Of a stretch of DNA of 11,564 nucleotides, positions 1-6,144 are shown piece after piece. Made by a program: the position numbers and the translations under genes. This DNA comes from an uncultured Senegalimassilia sp. (lineage in GTDB: Bacteria; Actinomycetota; Coriobacteriia; Coriobacteriales; Eggerthellaceae), in the NCBI RefSeq assembly GCF_934632265.1, contig NZ_CAKTYH010000062.1, forward strand, positions 1-11,564, given 5' to 3'. The notes under the pieces were generated by a model. That model worked only from the letters and a program-made list of their open reading frames with translations, was not told the DNA's origin and did no database searches. How positions within the stretch are numbered: position 1 is the first letter of the stretch; the number at the start of each line of letters is the position of its first letter.

Positions 1-18
1 CTTGTGAACAACCGGATT

Positions 19-297
19 CTATTGCTTTGAACCAGCTCCGATGAAGTAAACGTTACCGAGCTGGGAGCCGTTTTCGTCGAAACGCGCCGTCGAGACGATA
101 AGCCCGTCGTCGCGCATGCGGCGAACGGCGCGGTCGACCGTCTTCGGGCACACGCCGAGCTTTTCCGCGATGGCGTTTTTGGTATCGGAACAACCCTGAG
201 ACCCGCACGATGCGATATAGCCGAGGATCCTCAATTGCGAATTGGTCAATCCCACGCTTCGTTGCCGCTGAGCTTGTTCCGCTGCGATTTGACTCAC
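19..297 (-). CDS. Small winged-helix DNA-binding protein
   Basis: Encodes 92 residues from a GTG start; a GAGGGG ribosome site lies about 6 nt upstream and the gene ends in TAG at 19-21. The protein is essentially one DNA-binding domain. Residues 18-30 form a first helix, residues 41-65 (IAEKLGV...TVDRAVRRMRDDGLI) read as a helix-turn-helix with its recognition helix, and residues 66-86 fit a beta wing. This matches the MarR/HTH_36-like winged-helix group in general form, but no ligand or sensor domain is present, so the signal and targets are unknown. Cysteines at 31, 36 and 50 could allow redox or metal sensing, which is speculation. The gene lies downstream of the surface protein on the same strand but has its own promoter 62 nt away, so it is probably transcribed separately. 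It may act on the neighbouring surface gene or on itself. Confidence 0.75.
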   Translation of the reverse strand: MSQIAAEQAQRQRSVGLTNSQLRILGYIASCGSQGCSDTKNAIAEKLGVCPKTVDRAVRRMRDDGLIVSTARFDENGSQLGNVYFIGAGSKQ

Positions 298-548
298 AGC
301 AATCCCCTCACTTTTCTGAAAGCCGACGGAAACGGTCGCTCAAAATCTAACTTGGGGTACTTTAGCGCAACGATATCACGTGCGTCAAGCGGTTTGTGTC
401 ACCCCCTGTTCAACCGCTCGGTATTGATTCGTTTCGTGCAGCTATAACTGGTTTATATGAGCTTTTGAACCAATGAGCTGAAAATGAAACGCAACAACTC
501 TCATTATTCCGTGGCATTTGGGGGCCGGGGGAATCGTATCTCAACTCT
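298..548. other. 251-bp intergenic region with promoter and a short direct repeat
   Basis: This gap holds the promoter at 359-388. It also has a direct repeat ATGAGCT at 457-463 and 473-479, a 16-nt period that would place the copies on similar faces of the helix. A G/C-rich run lies around 520-533, just downstream of the surface gene's stop. I found no convincing stem plus U-run to terminate the surface gene, and no small gene or RNA. Confidence 0.4.
359..388 (-). promoter_or_regulatory. Sigma-70-type promoter for the winged-helix gene
   Basis: On the minus strand a TTGACG -35 box (383-388) is followed after 18 nt by a TAAAGT -10 box (359-364). It lies 62-91 nt upstream of the GTG start at 297. 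The -35 matches consensus at five of six positions. No experimental support; called on sequence only. Confidence 0.5.
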
Positions 549-2564
549 TTAGTGGTTGCGGCGCCTTGCTGCAGCGACCGCCACGGCGGCGCTGGCTCCG
601 GCGATGCCCAGAGCGGCTGCCGTCAAGGCTACGTCATCGCCCGTGGCGGCAAGGTTGCCCGTGGCGGGTTTGGTTGCCGCGGCATTAACCGTCGGCACCT
701 TGGCGGGGTCTTCAGTGCTGGTCGTGCCGCTGTTGTCGTCGCCAGACTGCTGCTGCGGGCCAGGCGCTGCGCCTTCCGGCGTGAAGGTCAGGTCAGTGCT
801 CAGCCACAGGGTGTAGATCATGCCGCTTTCGGAATCGACTTCGCTCGCCTCGCCCACCTGGTAGCCGCATGCCGCGCCGTTGATCATGAGCTTGGCATCG
901 GGCGCGAAGTAGAAGCCGCGTGCCGGCTTAAGGTACACGCCGTAGCGATACGTCACGCCAGGCTTGAAGGCGTCGATGTGATTCGTGATGTTCTGGTCCC
1001 AGAACTCGACGGAGTTCACTTCGCTGCCGTCGCTGCCCATCCAGTACTCGCACTGGAAGATGGCGTTCGAGCCTTCGGGAGTGCCTGCCGTGAACACCGG
1101 CTTGTCGCCTGCCTTGAAAGTGGTGGTGGCGCCGTTGATCTCGATCAGGTCGATGGCCTGCATTTCCACGATCGGCTGCTCGCACAGCATATTCGCCGCG
1201 TTCGGGGCGAACACGCCCTCGACGGTCTTAATGGTGTTGCTCGCCCATTGACCGTTGACGTTCACGTTGTAGTCATCGGCCAGGGTGTTGCCGTCCTTGA
1301 GCCGCAGCTCAACAGAGTACATGTAGAATTTACCCTCTTCGAACTGGGTGATCTTCTTCATGCCCGGCGCGTACTTGCCAGGGTCGGAATACCAGAAGGC
1401 GACGGGCGTGAGTTCCCTAGGATCGCTGCCGTCCATTTCCTCCCAGCACTCGTAGGCGATTTCGTACTTGTCGGCATCGGCGGCAGGGATCGTCGCGGTC
1501 GCACGCGGGGCCTCGCCGGGCGCGTAGTCGGTCTTCACGTTGTCGACGTTCAGGTTCTCAAGGGCTTTCTTTTCCGCCGAAACGAGCGTGATTTCGCTGT
1601 TGATGTTGTAGCGGAGGTAGTAGTTGTCCCTGGTTTCGTTAATGATGACCGAACCCGGCTTGAAGATGTCATCAGGGTCGCCGATGAGGATGCCGCCTTC
1701 ATAGTCGGTGCTGACGTAGGTCAGGGTCGCATTGACCAGCAGGTCATCGCTGCGCGTAAGGCGATACGAACCGCTAGCGGCGCCGCCCGTGAAGGACAGC
1801 GTCAACCTCATGTGATTGCCAACGGGTTCGAAGCGAGCCGTCACGTCAGCCATGGATTCATCCAGAACTTCGACAAGGCTGCCCGAGGCGGCATCGGCTC
1901 TGTAGTACTTGACCTCGGTGATTACGCTGCGCGGCTCTTCGGGTATGCCTCCCTCCACATCGGGGAAGTCGAAGGTGTAGGACTGTCCCTTCACGAGCGT
2001 GACGTTGCTCGGAAGCACGCAGTCCGTGTAGTGGTCGACCACGGTCGTGTTGACCTTGATGCCGCCGCCCTCCGTCACATCGGTGACGCCACGAGCCTGC
2101 ATGGCGTCCGCCGGCAGAGCTACAGCGTTACCGTCGGAGTCGTTTTGCCCTGCGGCGGCATTTGTCGGCGCGGCGACGTTATCGGCAGCGTCGCTCGCCG
2201 TCGCAGCCGGCGCGGCGGGCTGAGCCTGCTGGGAAGCAGCCTGCTGGTCTGCTGAGGCGCTATTGCTTGCAGGCGCGGAAGCGGCCGGCGCCGCTGGCGC
2301 AGGCGTCGCGTTTGCCGCGGGAGCGGTTTCCGCCGCGGGCGTTGCCTGAGCCGCCGGCGCCGCGACCGCAGCAGCGTCGTTCGTTGCGCCGTCCTGATCC
2401 GCCGCCTCAGCGGCAAGGGAAGCGGCGGGCATGAACAGCTGCCCCGCAATGAGCGCGCTCACTCCGACGCAGGCGATCTTGGTGCCCGTGCGGCGCTCCG
2501 CTCCGTTCATCGGCGAGCAATCCTTCGCATGCCGCGCTCGTTGTTCAACGTTTCGTTTGCGCAT
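549..2564 (-). CDS. Secreted, sortase-anchored surface protein with two similar beta domains
   Basis: Encodes 671 residues. I chose the ATG at 2564 over an in-frame one at 2606 because AAGGAGG lies 5 nt upstream and a signal peptide follows. Residues 1-28 are a long basic n-region, 29-49 are hydrophobic, and cleavage is likely near Ala51-Ala52. Residues 53-150 are an Ala/Pro/Gln-rich linker, 160-595 are the folded ectodomain, and 596-637 are a second linker. The C-terminus has LAATG (638-642), a hydrophobic stretch (645-666) and an RRR tail, which is a cell-wall sorting signal. LAxTG is the motif known for class E sortases of GC-rich Actinobacteria. Residues about 367-440 and 500-565 look like two copies of one module (aromatic-Cys-Trp pattern, 'V.FW', 'Y.Y.V.L', then 'VNG/ING'). 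I recognise no enzymatic motif; adhesion or surface display is the likely role. Confidence 0.85.
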   Translation of the reverse strand: MRKRNVEQRARHAKDCSPMNGAERRTGTKIACVGVSALIAGQLFMPAASLAAEAADQDGATNDAAAVAAPAAQATPAAETAPAANATPAPAAPAASAPASNSASADQQAASQQAQPAAPAATASDAADNVAAPTNAAAGQNDSDGNAVALPADAMQARGVTDVTEGGGIKVNTTVVDHYTDCVLPSNVTLVKGQSYTFDFPDVEGGIPEEPRSVITEVKYYRADAASGSLVEVLDESMADVTARFEPVGNHMRLTLSFTGGAASGSYRLTRSDDLLVNATLTYVSTDYEGGILIGDPDDIFKPGSVIINETRDNYYLRYNINSEITLVSAEKKALENLNVDNVKTDYAPGEAPRATATIPAADADKYEIAYECWEEMDGSDPRELTPVAFWYSDPGKYAPGMKKITQFEEGKFYMYSVELRLKDGNTLADDYNVNVNGQWASNTIKTVEGVFAPNAANMLCEQPIVEMQAIDLIEINGATTTFKAGDKPVFTAGTPEGSNAIFQCEYWMGSDGSEVNSVEFWDQNITNHIDAFKPGVTYRYGVYLKPARGFYFAPDAKLMINGAACGYQVGEASEVDSESGMIYTLWLSTDLTFTPEGAAPGPQQQSGDDNSGTTSTEDPAKVPTVNAAATKPATGNLAATGDDVALTAAALGIAGASAAVAVAAARRRNH

Positions 2565-2569
2565 AGCTG

Positions 2570-2576
2570 CCTCCTT
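2570..2576 (-). promoter_or_regulatory. Ribosome binding site deciding the surface-protein start
   Basis: AAGGAGG on the minus strand, 5 nt before the ATG at 2564. It is close to a perfect anti-16S match and makes the upstream in-frame ATG at 2606 unlikely to be the real start. Confidence 0.8.
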
Positions 2577-2633
2577 GGTCAAAAGCCGGTTTCCATGGAG
2601 ACACATTGCGCCACATTCTTCTTATTGCCTAGG

Positions 2634-2647
2634 TTCGCATATGCGAA
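2634..2647. promoter_or_regulatory. 14-bp perfect palindrome upstream of the surface gene
   Basis: TTCGCATATGCGAA is its own reverse complement and lies 70 nt upstream of the surface-protein start. Its length and position suit a dimeric regulator site. The regulator is unknown, and I could not place a convincing promoter next to it. Confidence 0.4.
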
Positions 2648-2673
2648 TCCCCCCGCCCACCTGGGGTTTCTGC

Positions 2674-2750
2674 GCCCAATCACTTCCTTGTGCCTAAGAT
2701 GCTTATGAGTATGATACTCATAAGCATCTTATAAAAGCAGTCGATTGGGC
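2674..2750. repeat. Nested inverted repeat with a perfect 37-nt palindrome at its core
   Basis: Core arms are 18 nt each: taagatgcttatgagtat at 2695-2712, a single G at 2713, then the exact reverse complement at 2714-2731. An outer 8-bp inverted pair, GCCCAATC (2674-2681) and GATTGGGC (2743-2750), is almost centred on the same point. The element lies between the stop of the epimerase gene and the start of the surface gene. There is no U-run after the hairpin on either strand, and the core is AT-rich, so it is not a standard intrinsic terminator. It could be an operator, a transcript-processing or stability hairpin, or the remnant of a small mobile element. A TGCTTT...TATCAT pair overlapping it on the minus strand could be a weak promoter. 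Confidence 0.75.
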
Positions 2751-2767
2751 CTTGATGCGGGGACCGG

Positions 2768-3772
2768 CTAGAACAGCGTGATATGGAACGTGCGCTCGTT
2801 GGTTTCGCCTGGGGCTAGCAGCGTCATGCCGGCTTTGTGCTCGAACACGTCGTCCTCGTCGTGGGCGGTTGTGTGCCCCGACCACGGCTCAAGCGCCACG
2901 AACGGCGCATCGTTGGCCGCGGACCATACGCCGATAAAGGGAAAGCCCGGGAACTCGACGCGCACGCCGTGCCCGCTTTTCGTGCCCAGCAGCGTGAGCA
3001 CGCTGTCGGGAACGTCCGTGAACATGAGCGCATCATGGGCGAACGACGCGTGCGTGAGCGTCACGGTATCCGAACCTTGCGGGCATTCGAACGCATTATC
3101 CCAGCTCATAAGGCCATCTTCGCCGATCACCGGCAACGTGCAGCTCCAGAGGCGAGCGAACTTCAGCACGTAATCATCGAAGGTTTCGTTAGCAGCATCG
3201 CCTTCGGCAGCGCCCGCAACGGCGCCCGATTCCCCGCGTGCTTCGTTGGTAGCAGCACTCGCTTTGGCGCACGCTTCGCCCTCGCCCGCATGCGCATCTT
3301 GTGCCGACGCCCCCATGGGCACGTTGAACGCCGGATGCCCTCCCACGCAAAACGGCAGCGTCGCGTCGCCGGTGTTCGTCACGCGAAACGTCTGGGAAAG
3401 CGTGGCCTCGCCCGTGATGGCGTAGGTCATGTTCAGCTTGAAGCTATACGGATACGCGCCGCGCGTCTCAGTCGAATCGCGCAGCTCGAAGGTGACCGAC
3501 GACCCATCAGCGACGCGATCGATCACCGCATGCTCGTAGTTGCGCGCGATGCCGTGGCGCCCCATCACGCACGGGCCCTGCGACGATTCAGCACGCCCAT
3601 CGCGCAACGAACCCACAATGGGGAACAAAACCGGCGCCCGCCTGGCCCAAAACCGTGGATCGCCCTGCCACAGGTACTCGCGGCCATCCAACTGTAGGCT
3701 GAGCAACTGCGCTCCCATAGGGTCGACGGCAGCGCTCAGGCGCCCATGGCGAAGGGAAACGGGTTCGGGCAT
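2768..3772 (-). CDS. Aldose 1-epimerase (galactose mutarotase-like) family protein
   Basis: Encodes 334 residues; AAAGGA lies about 6 nt before the ATG at 3772. The family interconverts the alpha and beta anomers of sugars in the cytoplasm, and this one resembles the LacX-like branch. Supporting motifs in order: RRAPVLFPIVG (44-54), GRHGIAR with His73 (71-77), GGHPAFNVP with His146 (144-152), an FPGFPFIGVWS stretch (274-284) and FVALEPW with Glu294 (291-297). The conserved His and Glu are those expected for acid/base catalysis in this fold. An Ala/Gly/Glu-rich insert of about 40 residues (154-195) sits right after GGHPAFNVP and looks like a low-complexity surface loop. No sugar transporter or kinase is adjacent, so the substrate is unknown; some LacX-like proteins act on phosphorylated sugars. 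A 47-bp relic of a second copy of this gene lies at 7974-8020. Confidence 0.88.
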   Translation of the reverse strand: MPEPVSLRHGRLSAAVDPMGAQLLSLQLDGREYLWQGDPRFWARRAPVLFPIVGSLRDGRAESSQGPCVMGRHGIARNYEHAVIDRVADGSSVTFELRDSTETRGAYPYSFKLNMTYAITGEATLSQTFRVTNTGDATLPFCVGGHPAFNVPMGASAQDAHAGEGEACAKASAATNEARGESGAVAGAAEGDAANETFDDYVLKFARLWSCTLPVIGEDGLMSWDNAFECPQGSDTVTLTHASFAHDALMFTDVPDSVLTLLGTKSGHGVRVEFPGFPFIGVWSAANDAPFVALEPWSGHTTAHDEDDVFEHKAGMTLLAPGETNERTFHITLF

Positions 3773-3804
3773 GACGGGTCCTTTCTTTCGATATCGCTTG
3801 CTAT

Positions 3805-3895
3805 CCTACCCGCAAAAAGCGGCGCCCGCATGATATACGGGCGCCGCCATCAAGTTTGCGCATCGCGCTTTGCCGCGCGAGTCGGGGCCGATGCC
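3805..3895 (-). repeat. Dispersed 91-bp terminator-bearing repeat, copy A
   Basis: This sequence recurs at 8029-8120 in the same orientation with four substitutions and one single-base indel. It contains two inverted repeats: the terminator hairpin (3819-3847) and a shorter stem CGCGC/GCGCG (3864-3868 with 3875-3879). None of the differences between copies falls in the 10-bp terminator stem or in that 5-bp core stem. Copy A lies 33 bp upstream of the epimerase start and about 100 bp downstream of the TlpA-like gene. Confidence 0.85.
3811..3850 (-). terminator. Intrinsic terminator of the redox operon
   Basis: Read on the minus strand, arms GCGGCGCCCG (3847-3838) and CGGGCGCCGC (3828-3819) enclose a 9-nt loop and are followed at once by TTTTT (3818-3814). 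It lies about 145 nt downstream of the TlpA-like stop codon. It would end leftward transcription before the epimerase gene, which then needs its own promoter. Confidence 0.85.
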
Positions 3896-3992
3896 TTGCT
3901 CCCTCGGTGCCGCATGGAAAGCTATCCGGCCTGAAGACCCGCGTTGCCCGCATGCCGCAAACCCTTGCCGAGCACAGCGTAACCGACCCGCT

Positions 3993-4976
3993 TTATCGTC
4001 CGCCGTTCGCAATCGCTTCGTCGATCAGCGCGTCGAGCTTCTTCGCTTGGTCGCCCGACGTGATCGCGCCGACGATGGGCTGCCCCACGATGTTGCCGTT
4101 GCTGTCGACCACGTAGGTGGTCGGATACGAGTACAGCTTGGAGGTGAACTTGCCTGCTTCGCTATCCGAGCCGAACCAGATGTTCTTATAGGACACGCCC
4201 TTTTTCTCCAAGATGCTCTTCGCCTCGGAAATCGCAGCTTTGTCGCCGTCAAGGGTAAAGGAATTGACGCCTACGACCGCGCCGCCCTTGTCGGCAAGCT
4301 TCTGGTTAAGCGCCTCCAATTCCCCAAGCTCGCCCACGCACGGCTTGCAGGTAGTGAACCAGAAGTTGACAACCGTAACGGTGTTGTTCGAGAACAGCTC
4401 ATCGCTGCTCACGTCGTTACCGTCAAGGTCCTTCCCGCTGAAGCTCGGGAACTTTTCCGTCCCCTCGGCTTTTGCCGTCATACCCGCGCTCTGGGCGTCA
4501 ACGCTCTCGCCCTGGCCCGGCGTGCTGCCACATCCGGGGAATTCCTGTTCCAGGGCCTCAAGCTTGTCCTCGATCCGCTTGATCTGCTCCGCCCCGGTTT
4601 TCAGCGTTTCCAACTCCTGTGCCGTGAACTTATCCTTGGCGCCTTCCAGCGTAGCCAGAAGGAAGTCGCCATAGTTGCTGCCGTCCTCGATCATCGGGTT
4701 TTCCTTGCTTGCCGAGAGGAACAGCTTCTCCCAAAGCTGCAAATCGGCCGAAAGCACTTCGTTTTCCTTCTGCATAAGCTGCTCGTACAGCTTCGTCGCC
4801 TCATCGGCGTTGCTCGGCTGCGCCTCGATCAACGCGGCAGCATCGGATGCGCCTGCCGGGCTTTGCTCGCCGCCAGCGGCGGCGGAGCACGCGGCAAGGC
4901 CGATTGCCAGCAGGGATGCTGCCAACACCGCCGAGATTTTCAACAGCTTCGCATTCATACTCTTGGTCTTCCTCAT
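3993..4976 (-). CDS. TlpA/ResA-like thioredoxin-fold lipoprotein
   Basis: Encodes 327 residues; GGAGGA lies about 6 nt before the ATG, which overlaps the stop of the upstream Fe-S gene as ATGA, so the two are translationally coupled. Residues 1-29 are a lipoprotein signal with lipobox LAAC and Cys30 as the lipidated residue. After a short linker, residues 45-147 are mostly helical and charged, and I do not recognise this part. Residues 176-327 form a thioredoxin fold of the TlpA type: WFTTCKPC with the redox pair Cys210/Cys213, and the cis-proline loop YSYPTTYVVD with Pro285. An additional Cys149 lies between the domains. The protein should sit on the outer face of the membrane and reduce or exchange disulfides there, or reduce a partner such as a methionine sulfoxide reductase or cytochrome maturation factor. 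Its likely electron donor is the membrane Fe-S protein encoded just upstream. Confidence 0.9.
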   Translation of the reverse strand: MRKTKSMNAKLLKISAVLAASLLAIGLAACSAAAGGEQSPAGASDAAALIEAQPSNADEATKLYEQLMQKENEVLSADLQLWEKLFLSASKENPMIEDGSNYGDFLLATLEGAKDKFTAQELETLKTGAEQIKRIEDKLEALEQEFPGCGSTPGQGESVDAQSAGMTAKAEGTEKFPSFSGKDLDGNDVSSDELFSNNTVTVVNFWFTTCKPCVGELGELEALNQKLADKGGAVVGVNSFTLDGDKAAISEAKSILEKKGVSYKNIWFGSDSEAGKFTSKLYSYPTTYVVDSNGNIVGQPIVGAITSGDQAKKLDALIDEAIANGGR

Positions 4977-5923
4977 TTCGATTCCTCCGTTTTTCGATCG
5001 ATATCCGTCATTCGAACCCTATCCGCATCCGCGGCGCGACGATTGCACGGCACGCACATGCCGAAGCGATAGCTGATGGCATCAGCAGGGCAGGCGTTCA
5101 CGCACATCCCGCAGCGAATGCATTCGGCATGATCCGGCGAAGCCGTCACGTCAACGTCCATCTTGCAGGTTTGCGCGCACGTGCCGCAGGAAACGCATTT
5201 GCCCTGATCGACCTTCATCCCCAGCAAGGAAACCTTGTTCATCAGGGCGTAGAACGCGCCGAGAGGGCAAACCCATTTGCAAAACGGTCGATAGAACAGC
5301 ACGCTCAGCACGACCACCGCGATCAATACCGCAAGCTTCCAGGTGAACAGCGCCCCCAACGCCGATCGGATGCCGCTATCGACGAGGGAAAGCGGAATCG
5401 CGCCCTCGAGAACGCCTTGGGGGCAGATGTACTTGCAGAACAGCGAGTCGCCCATGCCGACGTCGTTCACGAGCACCGCGGGCAGGAGCACTACGGTCAA
5501 CGCCAACACCCCGTACTTCACGTATCTCAACGGCTTGAGCTTGCTCGTGGGCAACTTCTTGCCCGGGATCTTGTGCAGCAATTCCTGCAGCCAGCCGAAC
5601 GGGCACAAAAACCCGCACACGAAACGTCCCAGCAGAACCCCCGTCAAAATCAAGAACCCGGTTACGTAATACGAGAAGCTGAACTTCGACGAGCCGACCA
5701 CCGTCTGAAAGGCGCCGATTGGGCAAGCGCCCGCAGCGGCTGGACAGGAATAACAATTCAAACCAGGCACGCACACCGCTTTCGAATCGCCCTGGTGAAT
5801 GCCGCCCTTAAGAAAGTTCGGCAGGTGGATATTCGAAAGCAATGCGGCACCCGCCTGGATAAACCCGCGGGAACGGCTCAAAAGCCACGATGCGTGGAAG
5901 TTTCCCTTACCCAATCCCAACAC
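4973..5923 (-). CDS. Polyferredoxin-type 4Fe-4S membrane protein (NapH/CcoG-like)
   Basis: Encodes 316 residues with about four hydrophobic segments (near 20-30, 83-103, 135-153 and 193-211). Cysteine motifs in order: an N-terminal cluster CVPGLNCYSC...C (51, 57, 60, 67), CGFLCP (103, 107), CKYICP (163, 167), CKWVCP (215, 219), then two classical 4Fe-4S ferredoxin motifs (243/246/249/253 and 268/271/274/278) and a terminal CVPC (290/293). The twin C-x3-CP motifs are typical of NapH-like proteins that pass electrons between soluble Fe-S clusters and the membrane. It probably takes electrons from the cytoplasm and reduces the TlpA-like lipoprotein encoded next. The GTG start at 5923 overlaps the upstream microprotein gene by 17 nt; TTG codons at 5920 and 5914 are alternatives, since the nearest GGAG is very close to the GTG. 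Confidence 0.88.
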   Translation of the reverse strand: MLGLGKGNFHASWLLSRSRGFIQAGAALLSNIHLPNFLKGGIHQGDSKAVCVPGLNCYSCPAAAGACPIGAFQTVVGSSKFSFSYYVTGFLILTGVLLGRFVCGFLCPFGWLQELLHKIPGKKLPTSKLKPLRYVKYGVLALTVVLLPAVLVNDVGMGDSLFCKYICPQGVLEGAIPLSLVDSGIRSALGALFTWKLAVLIAVVVLSVLFYRPFCKWVCPLGAFYALMNKVSLLGMKVDQGKCVSCGTCAQTCKMDVDVTASPDHAECIRCGMCVNACPADAISYRFGMCVPCNRRAADADRVRMTDIDRKTEESK

Positions 5924-6053
5924 ACTCCAAACACAGCCTGATAGCCTTGCTGAGCACGATGTCGACCTCGCCCCGAAGGGCGCCGAAGCCGATCATGGCC
6001 GCCCCGACGACCAGCAAGATCACCTGGAATATCGCCTTCCTCATTTTGAACAA
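5907..6053 (-). CDS. CxxC microprotein, CD1871A-like, first gene of the redox operon
   Basis: A 48-codon gene, easily missed by length cut-offs, ending in TAA at 5907-5909. I chose the TTG at 6053 because AAAGGAG (6061-6067) lies 7 nt upstream; an in-frame ATG at 6044, giving 45 residues, has 16 nt of spacing. Counting from that ATG, the protein has a basic start (MRK), one membrane helix (about 4-23), an 'LRGE' turn, an amphipathic stretch, and a C-terminus CLECVGIG with the CxxC pair Cys38/Cys41. This layout matches what I recall of the 'CD1871A family CXXC motif-containing protein' of Clostridioides difficile and relatives, a family also found beside Fe-S and thioredoxin genes. The role is unknown. 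A small membrane thiol carrier or a subunit of the adjacent Fe-S protein would fit. The following gene overlaps it by 17 nt. Confidence 0.8.
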   Translation of the reverse strand: MFKMRKAIFQVILLVVGAAMIGFGALRGEVDIVLSKAIRLCLECVGIG

Positions 6054-6060
6054 TCTGCTA

Positions 6061-6067
6061 CTCCTTT
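6061..6067 (-). promoter_or_regulatory. Ribosome binding site of the CxxC microprotein
   Basis: AAAGGAG on the minus strand, 7 nt before the TTG at 6053 and 16 nt before the ATG at 6044. It favours the TTG start and supports translation of this small gene. Confidence 0.6.
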
Positions 6068-6094
6068 CGTTTTCCAGGCATATGTAACCATGTC

Positions 6095-6103
6095 TGCTAT
6101 AAA
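6095..6103 (+). promoter_or_regulatory. Possible extended -10 element for the two-component operon
   Basis: TGCTATAAA has the TG-n arrangement of an extended -10 and lies 42 nt before the response-regulator ATG. No good -35 box is seen, which is acceptable for extended -10 promoters. Inverted heptamers CATATGT (6079-6085) and ACATATG (6123-6129) flank it and could be regulator sites. Confidence 0.35.
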
Positions 6104-6133
6104 ATCCGCGTTAAGGAATGACACATATGAGCC

Positions 6134-6138
6134 GGAGG
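6134..6138 (+). promoter_or_regulatory. Ribosome binding site deciding the response-regulator start
   Basis: GGAGG, 6 nt before the ATG at 6145. It places the start at MRILVVEDE, the usual beginning of a receiver domain, rather than at the in-frame ATG codons at 6118 and 6127. Confidence 0.75.
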
Positions 6139-6144
6139 CCCGAT

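Noticed and set aside
552..2255. 567-codon open frame on the plus strand opposite the surface-protein gene
   Set aside because: Antisense shadow in GC-rich DNA: no ribosome site, biased composition, and the minus-strand gene has signal peptide, domains and anchor.
2565..2606. Earlier ATG for the surface protein
   Set aside because: Adds 14 residues without a ribosome site; AAGGAGG at 2570-2576 marks the downstream ATG.
2695..2731. 37-nt palindrome as an intrinsic terminator of the epimerase gene
   Set aside because: No U-run follows the hairpin in the direction of transcription, and the stem is AT-rich.
3870..5072. 400-codon plus-strand open frame opposite the TlpA-like gene
   Set aside because: Opposite a gene with lipobox and CKPC motif; composition typical of an antisense frame.
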